Source: Isoetes taiwanensis
Taxonomy: Eukaryota > Streptophyta > Lycopodiopsida > Isoetales > Isoetaceae
Assembly: GCA_021234155.1 (NCBI GenBank)
Contig: JAJEKV010000100.1
Coordinates: 2,394,116-2,458,115, forward strand
Direction: 5' to 3'
DNA length: 64,000 nt
Shown here: in pieces, positions 48,263 to 59,089 of the stretch
Layout: each line of letters opens with the position of its first letter
Numbering within the stretch: position 1 is the stretch's first letter
The notes under the pieces: model-generated
What the model saw: the letters and a program-made list of their open reading frames with translations, nothing else
What the model was told of the DNA's origin: nothing
The model's database searches: none
Position numbers and translations under genes: made by a program

Positions 48263-48708
48263 TGAGGGCGCTGGCGGAGAATCCCTCGCCAGAAAGGTTG
48301 TACAACTTTCTATTGTAGAGGCTCCTAAGGAACTTTCCAAGAAAAGAAAAGGCAAGGGCAAGGCACCTGGGGTTGCCATTAAAGAAGAAAAAGTGGACAA
48401 ACCATCAGAAAAGATGGAGGAAATAAACTTGCACAAGTCCATGCAGGGTGTCATCTACTTACCTGTTACATCTATGAAGCTTCCTCCCAAAAATGAAGCT
48501 GGAGAGCATCCACTTCAGGTCCGAAATATTTACGTAGATCATTTGAGAAACATGAAGGATAGAATTCGAAGCAATCCCAATGCTCATATTGCTCTAATTG
48601 TGGTTCTCTTTGACAGGGAGCAATGCTCAAACCCTACCGATTATGATAGAGAAAATGCGGACACATACACGCATTATGTTTTGGGTGGGAAACACAATTT
48701 TAAGGCAA
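48240..48708 (+). pseudogene. ParB-like N-terminal fragment, cut by an LTR element
   Basis: The first ~20 residues are translated repeat; the real start may be later. A Lys-rich segment (KELSKKRKGKGKAPG) precedes GVIYLPVTSMKLPP, then VRNIYVDHLRNMKDRIRSNP, HIALIVVLFDRE and HYVLGGKHNFKA. This resembles the ParB/Srx fold: a strand setting the site (V..L..P), a helix with NP, I-V-V, and a GG-x-H (GGNHR-type) turn. In bacteria and phages such domains often sit in front of DNA methyltransferases. The frame is cut at 48709 by a chromovirus LTR. The methyltransferase fragment at 627-2137 could be the other half of a related gene. Eukaryotic ParB-like proteins exist, so the source is open. Confidence 0.45.
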
Positions 48709-50182
48709 TGTGATGTTCCAACATAATATCGGTCCGAATACGTATATCATACTGGCACGCCACTCGTACATGTCACCTTGATGACATGTACTTGGAAACC
48801 ATAAAGGTTTGCACCCTAGGGGGCAACCTCGTATGTTGCACGTCTATAAACATATGCATTCAATCCCATCCCTAACCCTAAAAGGTCATGTAAAAGGAAC
48901 AAAGGAGGAAACCCTAAACCTTTTCCATTTTTGCATTTCGGCTTCCTTGGGCCATTCCGGCCAAGCCAAGCTACTAGTTCGCATTGTCAGACTTCGCCAA
49001 GCTGCCTTTGCATAACAGATCCTCCAGGTTCAGTTGTCTTCGACCCAAGCATGGATGCAATTCGAGGTGCGGGAGCAAGCCAGGGATCAGGTAAACAGTG
49101 ATTCTGTTGTGTAATGTCGACTTTTAGTCTGGCAATGATCTGGAATAGCATGTTAGATTAGTCTCAGCAGCCTTATAGATTCTGAGATCACAAGCCCTAA
49201 CAAAGGAGCCTAACCATGTATGTTTAGGTAGATAGATTAGATGGTTATTTTGTATTTCAGTTCTATGTTATGATATTCTATTCTATGTGCACTCCTATGT
49301 ATTAGAAAGGGGGGTAGAGACCCTGAAAGCTTCAGTAGTTAATGTATCTAGATAGCCTCATTAATTCCCAATTAATGCGGCCTGTGCATAAGAGCCTGCC
49401 TGGTTGTGAGTGGCGGGGCTAGACCGATAGATAAGGAGGACATGTCCCATTGCAGATCGATCCCTCTGGTTTGCAAAGCCTACCAGGAATCTTAGTGGGC
49501 TAGGCCTAATGGCTTGTCACTGCATGTGGGCAAGGCATGGGCTCGATACCTCTTAAGTGATGCGTCGCCTTCAATGATGTTCAAGTCGTAGACGGGCAGC
49601 GACCCTGTAGCCACCTATGATGGGCATGCGTGCCTCTGGAGGGGGTGATCCCCTTCCTGCCTCATCGGGGCTGGGGAAATGAAATGCTACGGTCCAGTCC
49701 CAAGACTCTTCAACCTATTCTGCAAAGTATGGACAGGAGGGGCAGATGGAGAGGACTTCCCAACGGCCATGTTCCTATGCCAGCCCAAACCATTCCTATG
49801 GAGAGGACCTCCCAACAGCCATGTTCCTCTGCAATGACTTCTGGAGACCCAAACCTTCAGTCCATACCTCTTGAGTCTAAGCCATGGGTAGGATCTCCTT
49901 TGATGATGTTGTTGATGTGCTTACACATGTATGCTATGGTGAGTTACCCTTCGAGGTGGCTTTGTTTATACTTGATATCATGTGCTTACGTTTATTTATG
50001 CTTCTGCAGCTAGGACGGTCCCGAGGGAAGACGAGACAAATGACCCATCCATTCTTCCTCATCGATTCCTTGCCAAGGGATTGGTATCAGGTGGACAGCC
50101 TCTGTCAGCTTGGCTGCCAAAGGGATGAACTCCATCTTCTGATACGATGGGAGCATCGTAGACGAAGTAGGGGACATCAGAG

Positions 50183-50194
50183 TGGTATCAGAGC
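50183..50194 (+). promoter_or_regulatory. Primer-binding site (initiator Met-tRNA)
   Basis: TGGTATCAGAGC lies a few bases after the end of the long LTR and fits the 3' end of plant initiator Met-tRNA. Confidence 0.85.
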
Positions 50195-50389
50195 TATGAT
50201 CTTACTAGACCAAGATCGAGCACAGACCAAATTCTCTGATAGGACTAAAAATAGACCGTCAGTCTTGGGGTAACAACCCAAGCATGAACCTCGAAAAATT
50301 AGGAAATTTTTTTTCCAATCCTTAGAACGATAAATTAAGATAATGTTAATTAGGAAAGAAAAATAAGAAACCCTGAAAATTCTGGCCAT

Positions 50390-50690
50390 TCGAGAATAAC
50401 CCCTCACAAAGTGCGCCCAGACCCTTTTCAAAAATTTTGAACAGACCTCTCGCACACTGTGTGAGTGTTTGACCAATTTTGACCCCGACAAATGCATAAT
50501 TAGAGTAATCTGATAGCTCAGGCTAACTTAGAATTTGAATTTAAGCCTGAAAACATGTTCTAACACTAAGAAACTGTTTAGAAAACCTAAAATAGAGCAA
50601 AAAAAAAAGTAACCCCTCATAGAGTGTCCCCAGGCCCTTTTAAAAAATTTTGAACAGGCCTCTCGCGCACTGTGTGAGTGGTAGCAGTAC
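50390..50690 (+). repeat. Direct duplication in the chromovirus leader
   Basis: A ~75-bp block with AACCCCTCA, AAAATTTTGAACAG and CCTCTCGC(A/G)CACTGTGTGAG occurs at about 50398 and 50610. It lies between primer site and Gag and may be part of a structured leader. Confidence 0.7.
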
Positions 50691-50905
50691 CTTTTGTCTA
50701 AAAGAATCTAATGTCTTAATCCAGCAAACATTAATGTTTTAATAAATGGCATAACATGAAAATCGTAGGTCGGAACCCTAAAATTCCAAGACCTATAAAT
50801 AGACCCTTAGGGTTCTTCATTTTCACCGTACTCCTCCAGCTTGTTGCTCTCCGACCAAGAAGGCGATTTCTAGGTGCTCAGAAAGAGATTTAGATATTTT
50901 AAAAC

Positions 50906-51250
50906 ATGGCCTGCACCAAACAGACCGCTCGAGTGGTTTTGAAGGACGGATCTACCAGCGTCCAAGTGCTCGCCGCCGAACAGAAGGCGAGAGAGGCTCA
51001 AGAGCGAGTCAGAAATGACGAAACTTCAAATCCAAACCCGGACCAGTCAAACCCAAACTCGGATATTCAGGAGGACAATGAGCAGGATCAGGATCAACAA
51101 GAACACCAATAGGATCCTAATCAGCAAGAGAACCAAAAGAAGGAGATTTGTAGAGAAGACGGAACTCCTGAAGCAGAGAGAGGTCAAGGGAAAAGACCCA
51201 ACTCTCCCGAAGAAACCTTGGAGGAAAACCAAGAGCACACCAAACGAAGG
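50906..51250 (+). pseudogene. Chromovirus Gag N-terminus with histone-H3-like start
   Basis: The frame begins MACTKQTARVVLKDG. Residues 2-9 copy the histone H3 tail (ARTKQTARK...) except for Arg-to-Cys at position 3. The remainder is charged and Gln/Asn-rich (NPNPDQSNPNSDIQEDNEQD), as in disordered Gag N-termini. No capsid fold or zinc knuckle is reached before the element is cut near 51312. In families where the H3-like start is kept it might bind H3-tail readers; that is inference. The reading frame is interrupted, so it is a fossil. Confidence 0.6.
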
Positions 51251-51312
51251 GGTCAAAATAACAGAATGGGAGCCCGATAGGCCATCATCGTCTTCATCTT
51301 TTGATCTGTGGG

Positions 51313-54070
51313 GCTGGCAGTAAGGATGCCATATAAACATGGGTACTACCATGGACTGGCTTGCCACTATAATGCGACCCGCAAAAGACAACTTTGTAGT
51401 GGAGCACCAGAACAAGTGCTTCTTCAAACCCTTAACGATCTCCTCCCATGCAGCTCCCATAGTTACATGGATGCCAACTGGAATCCCCAACAACTTGATG
51501 GCTCGTCCATGTGCAAGTAATTTCCATGGATAATCATGAATACACGCCGGAGTCGGAGTATCCAATGTCCATAAAGCTGTACACTTCTGCCACCCCACAA
51601 GGACAGCGGAAGCCAGTGAAAAAGTGTACAAGAGCATTTTGGCAGTTGCAAGATTCTCAATATTACGACTAAAAAGAGGAACGTGTCGTCTGCATATCGA
51701 TTGCAAACCTCTTGTGTGCCCTCCTCCATTGCAAGACCATGGAGAAGTCCCCCTGTGGTTGCAACGGTGAATAACTACGACAAAGCCTCTGTGACAATTG
51801 TGAAAAATAGTGGTGCTAAAAGACATCCCTGACGAATACCACGACCAAGTGAGAAGGCATCTGACGGCTCACCATGGAACATAACAGTTGCCCGAGCAGA
51901 GACATGCAGCTTCATAATATCTGATGTGAATTGTTCCCCAAATCCCAGTCTTAGCATACATCGACGCACGAATTCCCAAATAACATTGTCATAAGCCTTT
52001 GCAAAATCAAGCTTAAGGTATACAACTGGAAGATTTTGCTTACGTGCCCAATAAATTCCCTTGTAAGCAGCAGCCTGTTCAGAATGTGTCATTTTGGAAG
52101 AAAACCTGATTGGGTTGTTGAGATGGACTCTGCCAAGATCTTATATACAAATGACAATAAGGTGATGGGTCGCCAGTCTGAAATAGTCTGAGAATCCTTG
52201 AAGTGAGATGGCACTTGTGTTTAGAATTCTATCCAAAGCATTAAACCGTCGAAAGTCAAAAAAAGCATCATACACATCTGGCTCCAGCTATTCCTAATAC
52301 TCCTGGAAGAACTCAATTGGCAAACCATCCAAACCTGGGCATTTGCCTCTTTTTAGTTCAAAGACTGTTGAACCTAAATCATCAGCTATCATAGCCGCCT
52401 CTATTGACATGCGCTGCTCATCAGAGATGATGGGGGAAATCCTAGACAAAATAGCATCTCGCATTTTTGATTGAAAGGGAAGATGTTTCTCAGCGAAAAA
52501 AGTCTGAAAGTGGTTATGCAGATGTTGCTTGAGTTTAGTTGGCTCTTCAGCACCGAACAATCCAGCAAAAGCAATGGGGATATAGTGGACGTCATGCGAA
52601 GCCTCTTAGCAGCACGAAAAAAGAAGCCTGTACAACAGTCTCCATCATGAAACCAGTACAGACCTGCCTTCATCTTTGCCTGTTGGATTTGCTCCTCCTC
52701 CAATGCTTAGATCTATGCCAAAATATCACGATCATGAATACATGGAAGAAGTCCCTGTCAAGAATGGAGCAGGTCCTAATACAAGGTGTCCAATAAAGCA
52801 CGACCTGCTGTTGCAGACTCTCGGCTCCACTGTTTGGCAAAACCTTTGACTGCCGCAATTGCATCCACTATGCCAGTCATGCTTCGATGTCCAAGTGTTC
52901 TTGCAACTTTCTTGAAAGTTAGCATCCTTTAAGAACTTTACATTCAAGCTAAAATATGTACGTCCAGGCCATCGCTGCTGCAGAGGCTCATCTGAAAGAA
53001 ATGATGGTGGTCTGAAACTGAGTTGTCTCTAAGACATAACCGAAGGAGACTTGGAATTGCCACAACTGCATTTGCATTCTAATAAGCTCTATCCAACCGA
53101 GAGCTTGTGCGATCCCCACCAACTTGACTATTGCACCAAGTAAAGACACCTTCACCATCAATCTCCGAGAGGTTGCAATCATGGAGTAGACGGAGCCACT
53201 ACTGGCGTTCAAAACCAGACGCCACTGTAGAGGTAGCCCCCAAATGATCGGACTTCGTTTCCACCATATTAAGATCCCCAACAAGAAGCCATGAAATGTG
53301 GCAGCCCAAGCTGAGCATCTTCCCTCGCAAGGAGGCCCACAGTGAAGCTCTTTGATGGGGCCTATTGTGGGTGTAAACATTAATTAGACCATATTTAACC
53401 CCTTGTTCCTGCCATACAATTAGGGCCCAATGACCAAACGATCAGCCTGAGTGAAGATGACTGGCTGCAGTGGCCAGATTTCGCCAATTATGCTTGTAGG
53501 CAGGAAAACCAGGGGGGCGACTTCAATGTCGTGGATTACGTGCCAGTTGAGTAGGATCTGCACCTTATCACCCACCTTCATATTGTCACAGAGAATAGAG
53601 ATGAAGAAGTGGATTCAGATCATCAACCACGTTTCTTGCAGATAGTTTGGCAGACTGTTTGGGTCTTGTGTACTACAATCCCTCCATGCCTCACCTGCGC
53701 TTTGATTGTGACCATGCAGAGGCTTATGTCCAGATGCTCACAAATGACTGGCAGGAATTCTGCAACTTCCCATGCAAATAGCAACAGACTGGCTAGTTGG
53801 TCAATGTGCTTAGTATTTTTGAAAGATGTCGTAGAAAAGGCTGCTTACAAAGGCCTGCGGGGGCAGCAACCTTTTCTCGTAAATAGTGGTTTGATGATGG
53901 ATGTAAGGAAGTTAAACATTGGCTTCGACGGACCATTGACTCCACTTTGCACCCAAACGCAATCAGAAAGTACCGCACTTTTTTCAAGGGAAAGAAAGCT
54001 TGTTTTTTCTCTTGGATCATCAGCACAGGACACTCTGGAAAAGATTACTAAAGAAGCCTCTACAGCTTAG
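51313..54070 (-). mobile_element. L1-type LINE, 3'-truncated
   Basis: Read downward from ~54070: ORF1-like remains (FLTSIIKPLFTRKG, LFAWEVAEFLPVICEHLDI), endonuclease pieces (LINVYTHNRPHQRASLWASL, LLVGDLNMVETKSDH), the linker GLYWFHDGDCCTGFFFRAAK, reverse transcriptase (KRGKCPGLDGLPIEFFQEY; VVYLKLDFAKAYDNVIWEFV; RGIRQGCLLAPLFF; RYADDTFLF) and LLGIPVGIHVTMGAAWEEIV. It belongs to the same L1 clade as the copy at 36312. The 3' end is missing: at 51313 it meets the chromovirus fragment with no poly(A). Stops and frame changes are frequent. Confidence 0.85.
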
Positions 54071-55270
54071 GCCTAGGGGTTTTACATAGTTTAGACCGTA
54101 TATAACATGTGAGTGGATGATATGGGTTTTTTTAGCCTAAAGCATATGAATACGTACATGAAGGGAGTTCTTTTAGAGACATGTAGTGATGTATTTTATA
54201 AGAAAGGGGGTTTTTTGGGACATTAGATAAGGCGTATACAAAGGGGTTTTTGATGACCCTTTCCTCGCACATGGGTATCCCGATGCAGAAAGCCTTTCTA
54301 GCTCGGATACTTGAGGTAAAATCCCATATCAAATTCTTTTGCATGAGACAAGTTTCTTGCCCCTCTAGAGGGTCGCATGCGAGTGCCTCTTTATCTACTT
54401 TTAAAGTGGTTAGTACTGGTAATGCTCGTCTCTCCAATATTGCTTGTACCATGGCAATGATGATATATTCAACAAAACTTAGACTTATTCAGATTTAATA
54501 GATAGCACTTCAAGGACTCCATTATAAGAATATATATATTATTTAATTCTTCTTAATTGTTATAATTTTTATGAGTTTTAATTATATAAGTTTATCTTTG
54601 TTAAAGCCTTAGTGATTATAAAAATTCAAAATTACTTTTCAGACTAATTTTCAGTTGAACTTATTTAGAATTAGACATTTCCAGAATATAAAATTTTAAT
54701 TTTTAGTGATTTCACAAATTTAAAATTTGGCAATCCTGATAATTTGCAAATGAAATCCGATGGTTCGATAAGCGATTGACTTAAAACTATTATGAAAAAT
54801 TCTCAATTTACAAACTTTTATACTTTTAAAAACACGTTTAAGAAAGTTTTAAGGTCGAAATCAATTAAATTATAAAGTTAATATTTTGTAATAATTATTG
54901 AATAATTTATTATTAATGAAACAAAATATATTGAAACTTAATCAATAATAATTTATTCAATGTATTTATAGATAAACATAATCATTTAATTAATTCCAAA
55001 TCTAAAACCTTCTTTACCTATTCTGAAAAAATAACATTTCAATTATATAGCATTTATTTTAGATAATTCTAAATAAATCAAAGTGAAAATTAATTTAGAA
55101 AGCAATTTTATACTTTGGTAACCTTCATACTTTTGATCTAAAGGTAAACAAAACAAATGATTAAAATCAATAAGAGTTAAAAATACTGTTGATCTTATTA
55201 TGACATCCTTGAAGTATATATCTATTAGATTTGAATAAGTCTAAATTTTGTTAAATATGCCATAATGGGT
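54071..55270. other. Very AT-rich spacer with an inverted repeat
   Basis: No gene is recognised. At 54897-54961, ATTGAATAATTTATTATTAA and CAATAATAATTTATTCAAT form an imperfect inverted repeat with a ~25-base loop, perhaps a fold-back element. Confidence 0.45.
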
Positions 55271-55379
55271 TCACATCGCCTCAAAACCTACTAGAAGGGA
55301 AAACGAGCTCAGTGGTGATAGAATGTGTAGGAGCACAGGTGCATACAGGTACAAACAAAAGAGGATCATCATAACTTGA

Positions 55380-56044
55380 GACAGTACCTCAATGCTTGCT
55401 TCCTTAGCAATCTTTGTGACACTAGTGCGCTGAAACAGGTCAAGACAATAGATTACTAGCGCCAAATCAATCCTATGCTTGAAGGAGTTCTTACCTGCGT
55501 CATACATATTTTGTTTGTGAAGAAACGTAGACTAATAGCTTTCCATTCACATAGGTATGTATTATCTCAGAATCGAGACATGTAGATGGATCCGGAGGGC
55601 ACGAGAGGACAACCTTTGTCAGTGTTTCCAGCTGGGAGTCATTGAGGATGAGTGTCATACTCTTTCGGCTGGGAGTCATTGAGGATGAGTGTCATATCCT
55701 TTAGAACTGTCCAATGTTCGACCATATCTATGCACGGTATGCTGAGTTGGTCTTGCCTAACCAATTGCTCCATGTGATGTTAGATACGGCTTCAATGGGA
55801 TTACTGGGATCATATCTTCAGGAGGTGATGGATATGCGCACTTAGCTACGTACTCAGACATTACCTTGAAATATATCATTGTATAGTTTTTCAGCGTGCC
55901 TATTACTACCAACATTTTTCCCTTGTAAACTCTTCCAGGTTGGGATTTCTTCATCCTGATAGTAATACATTTGTTGTGCTCTTGATTGAGCCCCATAAAC
56001 CTATTGGTCTCCGTGGACGATAAAACCCCATTCAATTCATTCAT
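55380..56044 (-). pseudogene. Exon-like pieces of an unknown gene
   Basis: On the minus strand, TNRFMGLNQEHNKCITIRMK and GKMLVVIGTLKNYTMIYFK end at a good donor (AAGGTAATGTC). EHWTVLKDMTLILNDSQ and HTYVNGKLLVYVSSQTKYV follow. RTSVTKIAKEASIE lies between an acceptor (CTGTTTCAG) and a donor (GAGGTACTG). A 37-bp tandem duplication near 55631-55705 disrupts the middle piece. It lies downstream of the DUF1279 gene on the same strand but separated by its stop codon. I do not recognise the protein; it could be a decayed host gene. Confidence 0.35.
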
Positions 56045-56528
56045 TTAATTCAATCGACGATGGTAAAGACTTAATGGATTATATTGATTTTAGCTAAGGT
56101 GGCTTATCACGTGGACAGCTAGAACTCAAGAACATTGAATAGATGCCTTGGTTTTGAAAATTCTTCTTCTTCTTCTTTCACTGGTTCATTATTTTACTAC
56201 TCCAAAGGATCATTGAAATGAAAATGGGTATCCGATGGCCCAGAAAAAGCAAGCCAAATAAAAAAACATTATGAAAAATACAAACCACGTGTTCTTAGCA
56301 ACCCCCCGATGCATCATCACCTTGTTAATTTAAAACTACACATGTTGAACTATCATCATGAAGCATACAGCTTGTCCACTATCAATTTTTAACATATTTT
56401 TCTAATTAATGGAACCTGATAATCCCATGCTTGATGGCTTATAAAGTTCATAGGATTGGTGAAGCTTTTATACAAGAGACTTTAAGCTACTAGAGGCTTG
56501 ATAGTCTTCAAGCTAAGACAAAGCAGCC

Positions 56529-58425
56529 TTATGCCCATAATAAGACTATACTAGAAAATAAGACAATGGCTAGTCCAACACACGCTCCAACAACGAACAT
56601 AAAAGCCTGAAAAAACATAATCTTCTCAATACTGATAAAATAAAATAAATAAACAGGGCATATAAGCAACAAGTTACAGACCTTCCTCCTTGAGCTGAAA
56701 AAATTGGAAGTTAACCAAGATAGACCTCTATCCACAAGAGGAGCTATTGCTAAAGCTCTGCAACACCAGTTCAACTCATAATAAATCTTGAGTGGTAACA
56801 TCCACATTGTATCTAAAGTTTTTACAATTAAAGATGTGCCAGATATTGTCTACCCTGCAGCCCGAAACACCTTGGTGATTTGACTGCCTGCCCACACGAT
56901 AGCCAGCACTTTCATGCATCTGGAATATAGCAGTATCAAATGTGATCCATGTATTATAATACAAGACTATTAACCTATTACATATATAAAGGTGTTCAGG
57001 GTTAAATTCATATATCTCTTAATGAATATATGCAATTTTCATAAACTGGTTAAAGCCTGCCGATAAGTTAGGTTCTTTTACCCATGCCAACCAATCAATC
57101 ATGATTTTACACAGCTTCTTAAAGCCTTTCAGCCAAAGGTTTAAAAACTTTTAGAGTTGCAAGCCTAACCATACAAACCAATTGAGTGAGCAACTTACCA
57201 GCCCATGCATACTGTGTAAGGAAGGGGAGAAAAGAATTATATTGATGCACAGCAACCTTTATTACACCTAGCTAGGCTTTTCATGTAAGGAAACTCCATT
57301 TAATATCATTCTGACATGCTAAGACTTGAGTTTGAGGTCTTAAGAGATTGAGTCTGCATATGTACAAAAGACATACCTTTGAGCTGCAGCTGAATAACCA
57401 AGTTTTCCAGGAGAAGGCAGAACATATAACCTGAAAATCATCCTCCAAGTTAATGTACGGGGGCTGACACCAATATACTTTGTAGAATAACATGGAGCCA
57501 ATTCAAAGACATACCAAATGGTTAGAAAAGTTACGAGGTAGTAGACTGTATTAAATAGTCCATACGCTAGCACTCCAGCCACTCCATACCTCTTCAACGC
57601 ATCTCTAAATCTGAAAGAAGGAAGGTAACTGTCATAACTTTGCTTACATAGAAGGCCTTATATGGCAGTTGAGTCTTAGATTTTAGACTTCAATAGGAAC
57701 TGAACTATGTAGATAAAAACAATCAATTAGAAAAGAAAATAGCTTGAAATTTTAGCATTACTCTTCCTTTCTAGATCTCTTTGTTGGAATATCTGCCGAC
57801 ATGTGTGGCCCAGCTGCACACCATAAGAAGAGAGTTGGATGCAAGCCCATAAAAGGAGTATAAGTGGAGGGGTTATTTAGTTTGATTTCTATGCAGGTTC
57901 AGGTAAGAAAGAATTTTTAATATATCACCACGGGCTTTCAAGTTTCTAAAATTTTAAGGCCATAATCTTTTAAAAAAAAAACCAAAATTGTAGAGTTCAA
58001 GTTCAACAACCTTTCATATCAGACGTGTTATCTTGCTGGATATCCTGATCTCCTTGGAACTGCAAATTGAAGGGTATATTTAAGTCCAATTTAACACTCC
58101 TTACACTGGTGTAGAAATTAGGGGGAAGAAAAGTAAACGTATACCTCCTGAAAAGAACTGCTGCAAGCACAAGTTCTCCTTCTTGCGTCTCGAGCAGTGA
58201 ACATGCAACACCATTGTCGGATAGGATATCGACTTTGCAAACATCTGAATGAAAAGTGGGATGCTGGCACCAATCCAATCTTCACATTGCTCTACTAATT
58301 AAATAAATTCATCATCATTCCGGTTTCTATGAACCCTAATTGCAAAATCAAACCGAAAATAATACCTGGAGAGAATAATCGATCCTTGCCGACATTGTTG
58401 GATGCAAAGCCATCGCTGCAGCCAT
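56529..58425 (-). CDS. FAM210B-like DUF1279 protein, probable chloroplast targeting, 9 exons
   Basis: Minus-strand exons: 58366-58425, 58145-58291, 58011-58059, 57763-57813, 57515-57610, 57377-57430, 56854-56919, 56682-56757, 56529-56606, all with GT-AG borders. The start MAAAMALHPTMSARIDYSLQ and the following Arg/Ser/Cys-rich exon suit a transit peptide. The core is the DUF1279 domain: FRDALKRYGVAGVLAYGLFN, VYYLVTFLTIW, LYVLPSPGKLGYSAAAQR, CMKVLAIVWAGSQITKVFRA, ALAIAPLVDRGLSWLTSNFF, and a last membrane segment (GLAIVLFSSIVLLWA) to the stop. Plant relatives are small membrane proteins of plastids; their precise role is unclear. Exons 5-9 join in phase. Exon 4 joins exon 5 in phase only in a frame that does not follow exon 3, so exon 3, exon 4 or one border may be misplaced or damaged. 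Confidence 0.88.
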
Positions 58426-58896
58426 GCCGGAATACACGAATTATTGGAGGCAGTTGAAAATGCCTGCTCTCATTTTGGCCTTCATTTTTTATTTTTTCAT
58501 TCATATATAATGGCATTTATAGTATTTAATTAGCACTGTGATAGTGACCATTTAAAATCTACCATTCACGGCTCGAAATTAGAGTTTCCTCCCAAAAATT
58601 TCGGATTAAGTTGGAAAAATTCTATATGGGGTAAGTAGAAATCCGATTTCATGGGGCAAATTCTTTCATAGAGCATATATTAATTGCTCTATTTATGTCA
58701 TACACCTTCCTTGCAAGGCACTCAAAGTTTCCAGCACTAACGTGACACAATGTATATTCTTATGCGAAGGTTCCACAAAAAAGATGTTAAATGGACATAT
58801 TACGGATCAAATCACATTTTAATCCATATCTTAATACAAGGACAAGGTCATAGCGTCATACCCTTCCTTGCAAGGCGCTCTAGTGATACAATGTAT

Positions 58897-59008
58897 GGGG
58901 GAAGGGTAGTTGGGACCCCTTTCCGGGTGTCCGGTGGGGTCCCGCGACCGGCGGTAGCCGGGAGCGGGTCACCGGCACCTGGAAAGGGGGACCAACTCCC
59001 CTTCCCCC
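58897..59008. other. GC-rich hairpin A (112 bp)
   Basis: Left arm GGGGGAAGGG.AGTTGG..CCCCTTTCC.GGTG and its counterpart on the right (CACC.GGAAAGGGG..CCAACT.CCCTTCCCCC) can form a stem of more than 40 pairs with few mismatches. It starts after TGTATG and ends before CACAATATTGAAAT and a T-run. It lies ~80 bp upstream of the first ATG of the recombinase gene, so it may be in its promoter or 5' leader. Compare hairpin B at 32736. Confidence 0.85.
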
Positions 59009-59089
59009 ACAATATTGAAATAGGGGAGACTTTTTTTTCTCCCCCTTTTGCCTTCGTTTTTTTTTTTTTGGTCTGCTCCTCTCTGCGCC

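Larger units (their letters stand above)
48709..51312 (+). mobile_element. Ty3/Gypsy chromovirus, 5' part (LTR, leader, Gag start)
   Basis: A long LTR (about 48709-50176) begins TGTGATGTTCC and shares phrases with the LTR at 30795. The primer site TGGTATCAGAGC follows at 50183, then a ~700-base leader and the start of Gag at 50906. From about 51312 the sequence belongs to a minus-strand LINE, and no protease or polymerase is seen. It interrupts the ParB-like fragment. Old and truncated; the relationship to the 30.8-kb copy is by family only. Confidence 0.75.

Noticed and set aside
48240-48300. First residues of the ParB-like ORF as true coding
   Set aside because: They are the translated GAGAGAGAGTGT tandem repeat; the start codon there is probably accidental.
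53609-54070. 153-residue plus-strand ORF
   Set aside because: It is the reverse strand of LINE ORF1/endonuclease sequence, where the minus strand gives L1-like words.
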